DNA of 64,000 bases from Hyperoodon ampullatus (Eukaryota; Chordata; Mammalia; Artiodactyla; Ziphiidae). Made by a program: the position numbers and the translations under genes. Shown here piece by piece: positions 51,202 to 64,000 of this stretch (positions are counted from its first letter, which is position 1; every line of letters begins with the position of its first letter). Below the pieces are notes generated by a model. That model did no database searches. It saw only the letters and a program-made list of their open reading frames with translations, and was not told the origin of the DNA. Location: the NCBI GenBank assembly GCA_949752795.1, contig OX457074.1:7515527-7579526 (forward strand), given 5' to 3'.

Positions 51202-52862
51202 TTAAAAAAAAAAAAAAAGAATCAAGAGGCTGGCTGGGCTCCCGTGAGACCGAGATGAGGGGGAGGGGGCGGGAAGACCCACGAAGAGGATGGAGAGGGT
51301 GCGAGAAGAAAGTGGAGGGCAATTCCACGCTTCTCCAGGCAGAGCCAATGGGGGAACCTGGCCTCGGGCCCCCAGGTCTACCGCTCCACCACCGGCCCTT
51401 ATTTAGCAGTGATAGGCCTGCTGGGGGCTCAGGTTTACGACTCTCACCGGAGACACCAGCCCTTCCTCCCGGCCGATGCTTATTGAGATGCACCTGGGGA
51501 AGCGTGGATCGCATCACACCAGAGCAGACCCGGGACCTGGGGCAGCATCAGGAAGCAGTGGCACGCAGGGGCCTCCCCCAAGTCCGGTGTCATGCCTGGT
51601 CCACTGTGGGCACTCCGCTGTTGAACGGAGGACGGTTGGAAGGGATGGAGAGAAAGAACTCAGAGGAAAGGAGGACTGTAGCCTCAGGCACAGGACACCT
51701 GACCTGGGGAAGAGGGGGACTTGCCCCCCCCCCCAAATCCACAGGCCTCTTCCTCCCCGGGTCTCAGCCTTTCCACGTCGCAGAGACAACCCAGAGGCTC
51801 TGGAGGCCCCAGGCATCCCCCTCACCACTTCCTGAAACTGACACCTGGGGTCCCCCAGCCGTGCTCCCTCTTCCACTCTTGACTGGTGAGGGGGATGCCT
51901 GGGGCCTTTCACTGCAGTGTCGCCTCTGGGTGAGACTGAAGGAGCCTCTCAGTGCAGTGTTTCCTGCGAGGAGCGGTTGCGGGAAGCGGAGGAGTGGGGG
52001 CCGCACAGAACAGGAGCATCGAAGTCGGGAGGGACTCAGAGATGCGCGACGATAGGAAGGGAGCAAGCGAGCCCCCGGGAGCAGTCTCCCAGAAGGCAGA
52101 GAGGCCGGGCGCGCGCCCGAGGGGCTCAGGGACTGGGGAAGGGACCTTGATGATGCCCACTTGGATATGAAGAAACAGGCTGTGAGATGGGGAGCGTCCA
52201 CCAGCTCCCTTCCCGCTCACAGGAGCCTTTTATTTTCCTTTCTTAAACATTGTTAAGCACAGCCGATTGACCCCAATATAAATCCTTTACATTTGGCGAA
52301 CTCCACCCAGCGTGAGCTCCAGCCTGGCCCTCGTGGACTTCCGTGCTCTCACCAGCACCACCTCGACGCCAGTCACCCAGGCGTGCAAGCACGTGGACAG
52401 CACGAACTCCTTCCTTCCCCTCATCCCCCCCGGCCGGCTCCCCACCAGCTTCTGGCCCCACGTCCCCTTCTCCGCCCTTCCAGCTGCAAACTCGGCTTTC
52501 CCTGCCACTCAGGCTCACCTCTCTGCCTGCCTGAGTGATGGAAACCCCGTAACCGCCCTTGGTGAGCAAACGCAATTCCCGCTCGGCTAAAGAACCTGGG
52601 GGCTGCCGGGGGCTTCTTGTCATCTGACAGCAAAGAGGGGACGGCCTAGACGGGTCCCCACTGATAGGCGGCTCCATACCGTCAGTGCCCAAAGGAGAGG
52701 AGAGGCCTCTGGGAGCAGAGGGCGCCCTGGGACTAGGCTGGGGGTGCAGCGGAACCCAGCGGTTCGGCCTCACCTCTGCAGGTTTTCAGCGGGAGAGCAG
52801 CTGCACCCACCGTTTGACCTGCCTGTGTCCCTTCACGTGGGCTCAGGCGTGTGGCCTCCTTC

Positions 52863-52868
52863 AATAAA
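52863..52868 (+). terminator. CCDC200: CCDC200 poly(A) signal (right arm)
   Basis: AATAAA within ttcaataaaaacctttt, followed by a T/G-rich stretch (tggctttgtctgtctttcct). Confidence 0.55.
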
Positions 52869-53533
52869 AACCTTTTAAAATGACTCTGGCTTTGTCTGTC
52901 TTTCCTGTGCAGGCCCAGGGGGTGCCCGGTGCCTCCCTCCCCTCCCCTCCTACTTTGGTTCCTGCTCCGAAGAGAACGATAAAACTGTTTTCGGGAGAGA
53001 AGCTTGGGCTGCAGAACACCTCCGACTTCCTGGGGACCCAGACAGTCTTTAACCAGGAAGGCTGCAGATCAAAGGGCCTTGGCCAATCTTGCTGTCAGAT
53101 GGGTGGGGTGGGGGCACAAGTTACCAGGCGAGAAGCAGGCCATCACCATCACCCTGTCACACGACCAAAGCAGGGAGGCATAGGAGAGCACCTGCGGTCC
53201 CCTAAAAGGCCCTGGGGACAACACTGGCTGTCCCCCAAGTCACTTTCTCATTACCAGGTGGAGAACTTGGAAAGGATCCATGTATTAAAAGCCAGACAAA
53301 ATGAAAGCTTTCTCCACATTCAGGCAGGACCAAGGTCTTCCCCGGACGAGCTGGGCAACCAAGCTGCTCAGCACAGACAGTGTGGGTGCCACTCCATGCC
53401 GCCGAGGCGGCTCTGAGGAAATGTCAGGTCAGACTTTCCTCAAGACAGACCAAGGGGAATATCTGGTGCTGGCCTCTAGATGAACCAAGCTTCCGTTCCT
53501 GTGGAAATCAGAGAGGGTGTGTGTGGGGTGTGT

Positions 53534-53568
<35 letters not shown>

Positions 53569-53750
53569 GCGTGCGTGTATGAAGTTAACGTCCACAGAAA
53601 GCTTCCTCTGCTGGGGGTGAACAGGGGGAGGGTATGATAAAGCAGGGCTTTTCCTCTGGCAAAGTCACTCTCGTCCTGTTGGGTGCCATGGAGTGGTGGG
53701 AGATACAGACCAGGCCGGCAGGTGCCCGGAGCTCGACGACAGCAGACAGG

Positions 53751-54522
53751 TCACGGCGGGCGAGGGACCACCAAGTGGGGCTTGGATGCGTTTCCCCGGC
53801 AGTCCACATATTCGTAGCTCTGGAAGACCAGCTGCTCTGAATGGCTCAGGTAGGAACAGGTCAGGGTGCCCCTGGAGAGGAAACAGGGCTTTTTTCTCTT
53901 TTTTTCCCCCCAAAAAACACACCCGTTTTATTTTGAAGATTACAGGACTTGAGCCTTGACCCCACCCAGCGTCCACTTCCACCGATCTAAGGATCTGCAG
54001 TTGGGGTAGGAGTGAGGGAAGGAAGTAGGGAGGCGAGGGGAGAGACCTGGTGGCGGCAGAGGAAAGGAGCAAGACGGCGGCTGGAGAGCGCCCGCCCCCA
54101 GGTCTGCGCTTCACCGTCTTTACTCCTCCACACCACAGGGGTCTGGGAAGAAGAGGAAAGCCCTGGCCCCGCTCTGCTCTCTCGGGAGGGCTGGCTTCCG
54201 CAGACCAAACCCGGCCCTTCCTTCTGCTCCCCACTCTGCCGAGGCACCTGGCACAGCTGCCCCCCTCCCAGGGTTCCGGGCAGATCTGTGGCTGTCACTG
54301 TCAGTGGCTCATAAGCAAGGTGGGCCTTAGGGGAGGGGCTGGACCTGCTACTGCCAAGAGCCGACACAGACTCCCGGGATTCGCTGCGATGACTCTCCTC
54401 CCACGGGGTGGGGGTGGGGGGCAGACGTGGGAGCGGGTACCAGGGCTCCAAGCCCTACTTACCGGATGTGCAGAAGCACGTGGTGGACTTTGATTTTCAG
54501 CCAGGTACAGATCTTGCTGAGG

Positions 54523-54554
<32 letters not shown>

Positions 54555-57500
54555 ACCCGGGCCCACGTCTCACACACTGAGCGGCCCGTCAGACAGCTCG
54601 GAGGAGACCTGCCGGCGCAGCCCCCGTCGCCTCCTTTCCATCAGGGGCCCCACGTGCCACCCCCAGCCCTTCCCCCTCCCTCTGCCCAAGGTGAGCATGT
54701 CGCCCCTGCTGCAATATCACTCCTCCAACCCCCACTGGTTTGGCCCAGGCACGGGCTGGCCTCTTCCTCAGTAGAAAACGGTGAGTCAGGCTGAAGAGCC
54801 CAAGGTCATATATCGTAAGTAGGAACCAGATTCTAGCCTGGTTTTCATTCCAGTCCAGGTCCAAACAGGCAGAGGCTGGGGACCCTGAATGCCTGTACAC
54901 TGCAGGCTTGGCCACAAGAGTGCAGGCCACACGCTGACTGCAGGGTTTGCTGAGCAATCAGAACGTCTGGTGGGAATTCAAACTGGGTTTCCAACCAGGA
55001 AAGAGGCTGAGGGAGAAGGGATCCAGGGCTACTCACTATGTGTTTTCATCCCATATCCTGTTGGCTACTGTATAAAACACCTGTCAACCAAACGGGTACA
55101 GGGTCAGCCCCAACTCCAGCCACCCGCGTCCACACCCCTGTGGGCAGGTCTGGCCAGCAAGAGGGAGTCACCTGCTCACTGGCCAAAGGGCCGATGTGGA
55201 GGAGGAGGCTGTGGGAGACCTGCCCCACCACGAGGGACTGGTGCAGCACCTCAGTGGTCAGCTGGGTCCCAGCGACGGGGTAGTAGTTGTTATTGGAGAT
55301 GCTCAAGATATTCTGGGGAGGAGGACAGGGAAAGGAAGGGGTTCGGGTGGCACCATCCCTGGCAAGAAGAAGTCCAACGGTTTCAAAACCCCGCAGCCTG
55401 ACCGAGCCCCACCCCCAACGTGGGCCGCAGCGGCCGAGGCCCCGGGGCCAGGGGCCCCTCGGAGGGGCTCTTAATGGCCAGGGGTCACCTTTAACTAAGA
55501 CGTTAAGCTGGCTCAAAATCCGGTCTCACCCTGCAAGGCTCTCTCCGTTCAGTCCTGCCCACCCAGGGAGTCTCAGGCACACCACCGCGACTGCACCCGG
55601 TGACTTATGGCTCTGGCGTCAGTTCTAACCCCTCACAGGTCCAATCCTGCACAGTCTGTTAGGGGGCTCATGGTTGCTGCTGCTTCTCCCCAGCCCTCTG
55701 ACATCCTCTGGGTGCCATAAGATCCCTGGCTACCGATGCCCAGGGTGAGGACACTGGACAAGGGCTACAGAGGAGTGTTGCCAGGAAGGTGGGGTCAGAG
55801 ACCAGGGGCACAGGCACCCACCCACCGTTATATTGAGGTGGATAGCGGCCTCGCCAACAGTCACCGTGGAGGAGTTGAGGCCTACAGGCTGCACGGCGAT
55901 AGTCCGGGGAAACAGGAAAAAGACGATGAGGGATGAGGTCACCAGGCAGATGAACACTGCCAGGAACACGGAGAGCTTCCTGTGGGAAAAAAGGACCCGG
56001 GGCAGAGGAGTGGAGAAGTCTGGACACCAAGGCGGCCTGGGCCGGGGGCGTTCAGACACTCTTCTCTCTCTATATAAGGCTCTCCTCCGAGCCGCCGCCC
56101 CCCCCACAACTGTACACTTAGCTCCCCAGATGCGGAGGACCGACCTAGGCTCAGATGTGGCCCAGAGTGGGTAGGAGCACCGGACTGAGAGGCTGGCAGC
56201 CCGGCTTCCATTCCCAGCTCTGTGTACCCACTGGCCCAGCAACTCTGAACAACCCACTCAACCGCCCTAAGCCTCAGTTTCCTTGTCTATAAAATGGGGA
56301 TAATTGTACCCACCTCATACAATCTGTTAGGGGCTAATGCATGACAAGGCACCAATCCCTGGCCCTGGCACATAGCCAAAGGCTCAACCAACGCTAGCTA
56401 TTCTCACTGGAAGAAGTAAGCCCACGTGACTTCTGACAGTTCTGAACTTTAATATTCATATTCAGAACAAGACATCATCTGTCCATCTAATTCAAAATCG
56501 AGATATGCATTAAAGAGAGAGCACCTCGTTAGCATTTCCTAAGGGGCCCTGCCAGATTCGGCTTCTGGTGCACTGGTGGGGGCAGGCTGGGTGGTGGCTC
56601 CCCCACGGAAGCTGAGGACCCGGGGAGGAGGTTGCAGGGATCTATGTCAAAGGACCCAGATGACAAACACGGTCATGGGCCCCCCAGTGAAACTCAGGGC
56701 TGCCTCCTCTGAGGTTCTCAAGTGTCCCAGAACACAGAGCAGCTGGTTTCCCATCTCTACGGGGAAAAGAACAAGCAGGTCTGAGCTGCCGTAGCAAAGG
56801 AAGTTCTCAGGAGAAATCACTTCCCCAAACCAGCTGCAACCACAGCCACTCCCTCCCTCCTGGAAGGACTTGCACAGTCAAGAGGTCCTCTCTGTCCTCA
56901 AAAGGGAGCCACGCTTCTTGGAAGCAGTGATGCTCAGGACACCAAGAGGCCTCAGGTGGCATCTGCTGTGCCCCGAGCTTCTTACACTAGGACAATCCTT
57001 GGAGACAGGGAGCTAATATGTCTGAGGCCAGTGAGGCTCAGACTTTCTGGGGGAGGACCAATGGAGAAAAACTGGGTGGAGGGAAGGGGGATTGGGGGAG
57101 ACAAAGAGGAAGAGCCCCCAGGGGCAATGCCTACAGAGCTGGGATAGGAAGAGCGGCTTACGTGTGCCTGGGCTTCAGCCTCTGGTCCCCATAGGGGATG
57201 AGGGCCACCAGCTGCTTCTCTACTTCTGTAGAAAGAGGGTGAGAGGAAGGGCCAAGAAGTGTCCATGACCAACGTTTCCTGTGCCAGCCTGCCAGAAGCA
57301 CCCCTCCATCCCACAGAGCACTGTCAGAAGCATGCCACCTCTGCCTCAGAGCAGGACTGGGGATACTGGGCTGTTGGCAGCTCAGCTTGGCCATCTCTAG
57401 AATGGAGGCGTGAGATTTTCATTAACAGGTGTGAGGCATTCCTGCACGTCACCACCAATCAGGGAAGCCCGATTTCTTTGGAGACGTCACTGTAACTTCC

Positions 57501-57969
57501 TGAATCCTAAGGCAGTGCTGCTAAGAGAGCAGAGAGGCTGGGAATCCCCTGGGTTTGGGCGGTACAACCAGGGCAGGAGGGGGTCTCTGCAGTGAGCCCA
57601 GGGGAGGGTTAGCATCTCCCTGGCTGGCCTTGAAACTCGGGGACTAGGAGCTGGGAGACCCAACCCCATCCAAGGAGACTCAGAGGGGCCTGGCACTGAC
57701 CAGCTGGCTGCGGAGAGCTTTTCCTGGATCCCAGGTGACTTCCAGAGCTGGGGCCACTCACCTCGAGGGATCTCCCCACTGCCCTGGCAGGTGGGACAAG
57801 TCACAAAGCTGACACCGGCAGCCCTTTCACAAGGCACACAGGAACAAAAAGCCTTGCTGCTGGTGGTGCTGGAGTAGCTGGCAGCCTTGCTGCCAAAGGC
57901 TGGGGCAGAGGGCAGGATCGACTGGTTCTCATCCTCCCGGGAGCCCAGCTGGGAGAATGTCTCACCCAT
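53751..57969 (-). CDS. TMEM106A: TMEM106A, complete second copy (right arm)
   Basis: Exons in transcript order: 57762-57969, 57162-57225, 55826-55979, 55172-55312, 55037-55080, 54463-54516, 53751-53871. The predicted 261-residue protein is identical to the left copy, and all splice sites are kept. Differences lie in introns and the 5' UTR, for example aacaatacccc against aacaacacccc just before the start codon. Confidence 0.94.
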
Positions 57970-58784
57970 TGCTCAGGGGTATTGTTCACTGATGAGAGAA
58001 GAACAACGTTCAGTTAGCACTGACGCTGGGGGTCCCTCTGGCTTTAGGCTCTTGAGATTGGCAAGGAGCCCCGCCACAATTTCAGCAAGCTCAAGCCTAA
58101 GGAAGTGAGGCTGTGGAAATGCGAGCAATCACACACGACTCGGATCAGGAATCTCCATGCATTTCAACTCTTTTCTTTTTTCTTATTGTAGGAGAGCTCA
58201 GTCGGCCTACAAGAGGGAAAAGCAAAGCAGAAGTTATTTCACTTTAAGGGACTTTCATAAGTGAAAGGCAGAGCGCTTAATTTTGTTCTGGAAAAGCTGC
58301 TGAGCTGTCATTCACTGCAAGGGAAGGAAGTTAGATAGGTCTTGGGGGCAGCAGCCAGGAGAGCCCCTTCATCCTCTGTGACAAGATGACTCTGAACGTG
58401 TCTCTAGAGCACCCGGGGAAGAAATGCCCGAGGTCTCCAGCCTGGGTGTGGGAGGACAGTTTCCATTCCCGAGCCTAGACAGGTGCTGGCGAAATAGGAA
58501 GGCAGGGGGTCTTCGGGACGAGAAAAGAAAAAGGAGGCTAGGCTGGCCACAGGTGTGGCTAAAAACCCTAAAATGATTGTGGAGGGGAGCACAAACCTCT
58601 TCCGCCTGCTTTCCGAGTTTGGGTGGGAAAGCATGTCTGGGGGAGGGTGGTAGCAATTTCAGGCTCAGTCCCTCACCAGGATGAGTCACAGCTAACTCCA
58701 GATCCTTCCCAAAAGACCGGTGGCAAATGAGTGGGCAAGGTGAGCCGAACTCAGACCTTCGGGGCTTAAAATAAAGGAAGCCTC

Positions 58785-59436
58785 ACCTGGTTCAGGTCTG
58801 AGATCCTGGGCTCCTCTCAGCTGCAAGAGGGCTAGTGATCTCTGGAGTACCTCTTCGGGGAGGAGGGCCTGTAAGGCAGGGTGGCTGCAGGGGCCACCAG
58901 TCCCCTTCCCGTAGAGTCCCGGGACCGACTGCACCGCGTTGGAGGAGGCGGGGAGCAGCGACCCCGGCCTCCCCAGAGGCTTCACGCCCTGCTCTGGGGC
59001 TCGGCCACGGGCTGCGGGGTCGGAGCGGACCGAGAGGCTAGGATGTCACTGAAGGAGGATTTTCAGTCCCACCAGACACCCCGGGAGGCCGTGAGTAGAG
59101 CCTGGAACCTGCGTGTTGGGCCAGGAGGAGGCACAGAAGGGGCCTGGGCCCTTGCATGCCAAAGGGGAAGAAGGGAAGGAGGGTCCCGAATCGCCTTACC
59201 CCCGGGCGACCGCAGCGACAGAAACGCCTGCCAAGCAGAACCGAAAGTGCGGGAGCCGGGGTTTCGCCCCAAGCTTCGGCTCAAAGCCTTGGCAAGCTCC
59301 GCCCCGGCTCCTCCGGACCCGCCCCTCCCTCCCAGGGCCGGCCTCTCTCGACACAGCGGCCAGGAAACTTCTCAGGTTCTTCAAAGGCCACGCGAGGTTC
59401 CGGACGAAAGGACCGGCCAGTCCAGGTAGGAGTTTC
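58785..59436 (-). promoter_or_regulatory. TMEM106A: CpG-island promoter of TMEM106A (right arm)
   Basis: Mirror of 3600-4238 with a one-base insertion near 59373 (caggttcttc). Confidence 0.6.
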
Positions 59437-59440
59437 AAAG

Positions 59441-59446
59441 TTTATT
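59441..59446 (-). terminator. NBR1: Probable NBR1 poly(A) signal (right arm)
   Basis: TTTATT as written; mirror of 3580-3585. Confidence 0.55.
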
Positions 59447-61063
59447 TCACCATTCTTTAAGCGGTTAGGGTACAAGTACAATGGGACAGACGACCGGACC
59501 CCAGGGCCCTCCTGGACCCCTACAATACAACTCACATGGTCAAGACAGATCCCGTCCCAAATCAACCGAATTAATTACGCACACCCTGCCGCTCAGCCTC
59601 TACCCAGAAGCCTCCCACCCACTCCCATAAAAACATTTTAAATAATAAACACGCTGGTTGGCTTGCAGTCTGAATCCTGGCTTATTTAACAGCATTCAAG
59701 AGTTATACTGTAAATAAACATCATTATGGCCAATGATTAATTTAACTCACCATTCATTACAATACCAAACCAGGTTAAGTAATACTATTTTACTATCCTT
59801 CCCCCTTCAGGCTGGGGGTCAGATTCTTCTTTTTCTGCAAATAATTTTTATGACTAAAATCTGTAGTGTTTTTTGTTACCTCTTTACCAGCTGTACCCAA
59901 GACTCCCTTCTGTAAAACAGAGTGAGGACCGGGACCCCTGTAAGCAAGCTCCTTCCCACTCACTCACCCTGCGGTTAAACCAAAACTTTTTCAGTGAGTT
60001 TGCTCCCATCCAAGTCTTGTAAAACACCCGCCTCTTTTTTCTCATTCTAGGTTCTCTTGAACAGATTGCAAACATTCAGCAGGCCATCAGGATTTCCTAA
60101 GCCTCACACCCACTCACTTGCCCACCCCTGAACTTTACCGAGATTCACACAGGAGCCTGCCTTTCACTTTTCTCATGTTCCTGTACACCCCCGCCCACTC
60201 TACTGTAAAGAAGACCTGCCCCCCCAACATAAAGAAAAAGGGTAACTGTTCAATTGACTTTTCCCTTTAATAGAAGAGTTTCTTTCCTTCTTTGTAGCAT
60301 TAGCAAAATATTTCACACTACCTAAATTTTCTCCCTTAAATAAAATAAAATGTATGCAAAATTGCTACAACAGACACTGCTCAACAGGCGCTGCTGGGTC
60401 AATGAGCACACTCCCAGCTCCTTTCTCAGAAGCGGGGAGACCAGAAGGTGGCTATTCTTTAAACGCATCACTGGGGCTCTTTTGAAAAACAACAGTGCCG
60501 GTTACTAAAACCTGCAGGGGAACGACTTTCTCCCTGAGAAGGGAAGAGGAACAAAACTCCCATCGCGCCCTGGCTGTTATTTTAATACCACACAGCTATG
60601 AAGCTTGGGATAGGTTAGAAAAATTATGAGAACAATTCTGGAAAACAACTTCCAAGGTTAATTTCTTTTATAAACTGACAATTAACAGATACCCTCATTA
60701 AAAACATCCACATTAAGCAAAGAAAAATACTCAACTTCAATACAAGCAGGAAGAAAAATGCCTCTATAGGAAGTTTAAGTTGCACTTTTCAATGCGCTAA
60801 AACAGATAAGAGTTTTATCCAGATCAATTGAAAAATGCTCTTCCTACGATTCATCTAACGTCTAACGTGAAGATTTAAGTTCTGGCCTTTCATTTGCTCC
60901 AAAAAAATACCGCAAGGCAGGTATTGTCTTGATCGTTCAATGACGGGCTCTAGGTAGGTTCATCAGATTAAAAAACAAGCAAGGGCCTCCACCCCACTCC
61001 CCCAAAACAGAATAAAGATCGTCTCTGAGCAGCAGGCCAAGTTGTTTAATACGAGGTCACTCC

Positions 61064-62435
61064 TCAGTAGCGGTGGCTATACCAGTCGTTGTTGTTGATC
61101 TGGAGGAGTTCTGTCACAACCTGCAGGATGTTGTAATTGTGTTTCTTCAGCAGCCTTAGGTTTAGCTGCCTGTCACAGAAGCCCATTTCAAAGAGATGGG
61201 ACATCAGGGCTGCTGTCTGATCTTCGGAAACTAGTGGCTGTGTAGAGTCAAGAAAAGCAGAACAACGTTTTTTGTATAATCTGTGTTTATCTTGTTAAGG
61301 CATACTCATCTTCCAGATTTACTCAAAAGACTAGGTAATCAGGTGCAAGGCTATGGCACTCCTGTCCACCCAATACTAATGGGTCTTCTGAGGGGATAAG
61401 AAGGACTGGGAAGGCCCTGCTTTGGATTAGGTATGTCTGCACCCTGAACCACGTGACTAGTGAACTGTCTTTAGAACGAGATGAAGGAAAAGATGCTAAC
61501 GAACTCTGGAAGCCCTGTGAAGTTAAAGGTGACTGTGGCGATGGGGCAAGAAGACGCAAGAGAAGAGATGGTAATTGGAAGAAAGTATGGCCAGCGCGAG
61601 TCTTAACCACTGGACCACCAGGGAAGTCCCTCCCACGGGTCTTAAAAATAAAATCCAAAATCACTTAACACAGCATCCCACCTACATCATTGGTCTTTTC
61701 TCTGCTTGGCACAAATTCACCCTCCAGGTTCACATTTCCAAGTCTCTGTACTGGCTACTCTGTCTACAGTGCCTTCTCTAACCCTCTCTCCTGGCACACA
61801 CTCATTTTGTCCTTTAGGACTGAGCTCAGGCGTCATCTACCAGGACGCCTTCCCTGGCCCCACCATGGGGCCGACACCAGGCTGAGGTGTTCCACTGGTC
61901 TGAGAATACTGGCACAGTATCTCACACTGCACAATAAGCATTTTTCTTTTTTTTCTTAACTGAATGGAAGATTCTTTAAATTCTATAGTGCTTTGCAATT
62001 TTCAAAAGTTTCACAGATAAATGTCCGTCTGCTTATTTCCCACTGTCTCTGGGCAGGAACTGGTGTCCGAGTCACCTTGTAGTGCTGGCACCTGGGAGAG
62101 CGACCCCCACACACAGTAGGTCCGCGACCAACGTTAGGTCTTTTTTCTTTCCTCCCTTAAGTAACTTAGCCAAAGTCATGCAGCTGGAAAGTGGCAGAGT
62201 TGTGTGTTAAAGACTAAACTTAAAGCTCATGCTTGTTATGATGCCATGCTACTCTCTCCAACCCAGGCAGACGCCACTGTTTTCACTGGTGACTTGGCTT
62301 CGGTTCAGGAAAATAACACATACACTGACCTGTGCAGTGACTGGTGGTCCGGCAAACAAGGCCTTGTATGCAGAGGCGGCAACAGACAAAGCCCCCTTCA
62401 CCAGCCCTCCAGCAATGCTGCTCCCATGGTGGTGC
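61064..62435 (-). CDS. NBR1: NBR1 last two coding exons (right arm)
   Basis: Exons 62330-62435 and 61064-61237. The encoded residues equal the left copy; the penultimate exon differs at two synonymous third positions (gct/gcc in the FAG segment and ccg/cca in the PPV segment). Conservation of the protein while the flanking introns differ by about 2-3 percent shows that both versions have been under coding constraint or are recent alleles. Confidence 0.95.
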
Positions 62436-64000
62436 CTGCAGGGGGGAAAGCCAAATGTCTCCCTAAAGAAACAATCGTTTCTTTAGGAATCCTTATCTTC
62501 CTGCGGATAATCTGGGCTCTAATCCTGGGAAGAAAATGAGATTTCCCTGAGAAAAGAATCAGATGTAAAAGTTGAGTGGGACTATTTTCCTATCAGTTTT
62601 CGAGCTACAAATCTGGGCTTGAGGTCGGGCCCAGCTCTTACTGCTTGCTGCAAGGTATGGGCACTGCAGAAAGCACATCACCCTGGTTAGCGTGCCAGCT
62701 TTCGGCCCCAGCTGGAAACTAATGTGCTCAGCAGCACACCGAGGTACTGGCAGTCTGCACGCTCAGTTCTCATCTCAGAGGAAACACCTCCCAAAGGAAA
62801 GGTGATTTTCTGAACGCTGTACATAGGGAAGAGCCCGCCGTGACACTGCTCTGAGATGACAGGGAGCAGAGAGGCAGGTGTGTCTAAGGAAACGTTATAA
62901 AGATGCACAGCGGGCTGGGCCTTCCTGTCTTCTTCTCTGGTACTAAGCAGGGGTTGAATCTGAGGGAACTTCCTCCTGGTCTGGAAGGTGAACACTCTTA
63001 TTAAACACCACCATTAGCCCTCTGCTCAGTGTTGCTCACAAGCTTTAGGAGAAATAAGAACAGGAAGGAATGCGGGCTCTCCTTCTCCGCTCTCGGCAGG
63101 TGGCACATGCTCTGAGAGGCTCGTGTAAGCGGAGGCAGTACTAGGATATCCATGTTCGACTTCACTCCACTTTTCTTCCGGACGCAGGCAGTGACAGACA
63201 CGTCCACCAGAGGGCAGCATCTGTCACTTTCCAGCCCTTGCCTTGGCCCTGGGTGGTTTTGGGTGAGTTGCCTCCGAAAGGGCCCCTGGCATGGGAAAAG
63301 GGTACCTAAAGGCCCCTTTTCCACATTTTTTCTTTTCACACTCATTCTAAGTAGTAGGTTCTGTTTCCTCCATTTGATTCTTGAGGAAGCAAAGCTGGGA
63401 TTTGAGATACGGGTCTTTGCGATTCTCAGGCCGAAGCCGTTCCTGGGCATCCACTCCCCCAGCCCATCCCCACTCCTCCCTTCATTTGTGCACTCAGACA
63501 GGTACTTGGTTGGGATGCTGTGGAGACAAGGATGTCCTCAGCTGCTTTCTAGGTGAGCTCCATCCATCCTGTACCCTCCCCTACTCTAGAGCATGGGCTG
63601 TCCTGGGGAAAGGGACCTGGAATCATCTAAGTCCCTAGTAACATGCTGAGGAAACTGAGGCTCCCGGGGGAAAGTGGCTTTTCCAAGCCAGTCTACGTGG
63701 GAGGACAGGACTCATGATGACTCTCAGCCCAGGGTTTCAGCCCACCAGGCCTTGAGGGGTCCTCTCTCTCCAGTGTCATCTGTCCCATGGCCTCTGTTTT
63801 TCTCCTCCAGGAAATCCCTCTTCCCCAATAAAGGCCTGAGGGTTGAGTACTGCCCAGACCTTGCCTAGAACTGCAGGGTTTTACAGGCATCTCTGCCAAC
63901 CCCCAAGGACCCCAGACCAGGAAACTCCCAGCTAAGGCTGGATGCTTGGTTCTCATACTCAGGGAACCCCCTTGAGTACATTTAATCATTCCATCATGCA
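62436..64000 (-). other. NBR1: NBR1 intron continuing past the left-arm start
   Basis: About 63010-64000 has no partner in the window. It contains an antisense MIR-like stretch near 63640-63720 (ctgaggaaactgaggctccc). No further NBR1 exon was recognised on the - strand. Confidence 0.5.
63204..63219 (+). promoter_or_regulatory. Candidate CTCF site
   Basis: ccaccagagggcagca fits the CTCF core CCASYAGRKGGCRS completely. It lies in the NBR1 intron. Sequence match only. Confidence 0.45.

Overview
The window is mammalian nuclear DNA, almost certainly cetacean. It carries many full-length tRNA-derived SINEs of the CHR-1/CHR-2 type that typify whales, dolphins and hippos, some with intact target-site duplications, on a background of older MIR, L1 and MER-type repeats. 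Genes are split into exons with consensus splice sites. The order NBR1 - TMEM106A - CCDC200 - U2 snRNA matches the segment of human 17q21 next to BRCA1 that leads into the RNU2 array (established knowledge).

Layout of the left half (1-33393). NBR1 enters on the + strand with its last two coding exons (572-677, 1789-1962) and a long 3' UTR. TMEM106A follows on the + strand: a CpG-island promoter at about 3.6-4.2 kb, then seven coding exons from 5056 to 9274 that give 261 residues. CCDC200 lies on the - strand, from its start at 15143 to a poly(A) signal at 10157-10162, so the two genes converge and probably overlap at their 3' ends. From 16 to 22.9 kb there are only repeats and unassigned sequence. 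Three U2 snRNA genes follow on the + strand (23212-23399, 29158-29345, 33110-33297), each with a recognisable snRNA-type promoter and flanked by SINEs and an L1 fragment.

At 33394-33593 there are exactly 200 N. After the gap the sequence is the reverse complement of the left half: 33594 to about 63010 mirrors 29440 back to about 1, repeating U2 (two copies, - strand), CCDC200 (+), TMEM106A (-) and NBR1 (-). Positions 63010-64000 run further into the NBR1 intron than the left half does. The window is therefore a giant inverted duplication with arms of about 29.4 kb centred on an unfinished U2 array. It is either a real palindrome or, more simply, a second haplotype contig retained and scaffolded head to head.

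Sequence between the arms is almost identical from about 7 to 29 kb of the left arm (a single base change seen, plus two short-repeat length changes), but differs visibly at 5-7 kb and most strongly in the outermost 1.5 kb. The three U2 copies also differ from each other in informative places: stem IIa, the Sm site, loop IV, the octamer and the 3' box. These two patterns are the most interesting signals in the window.
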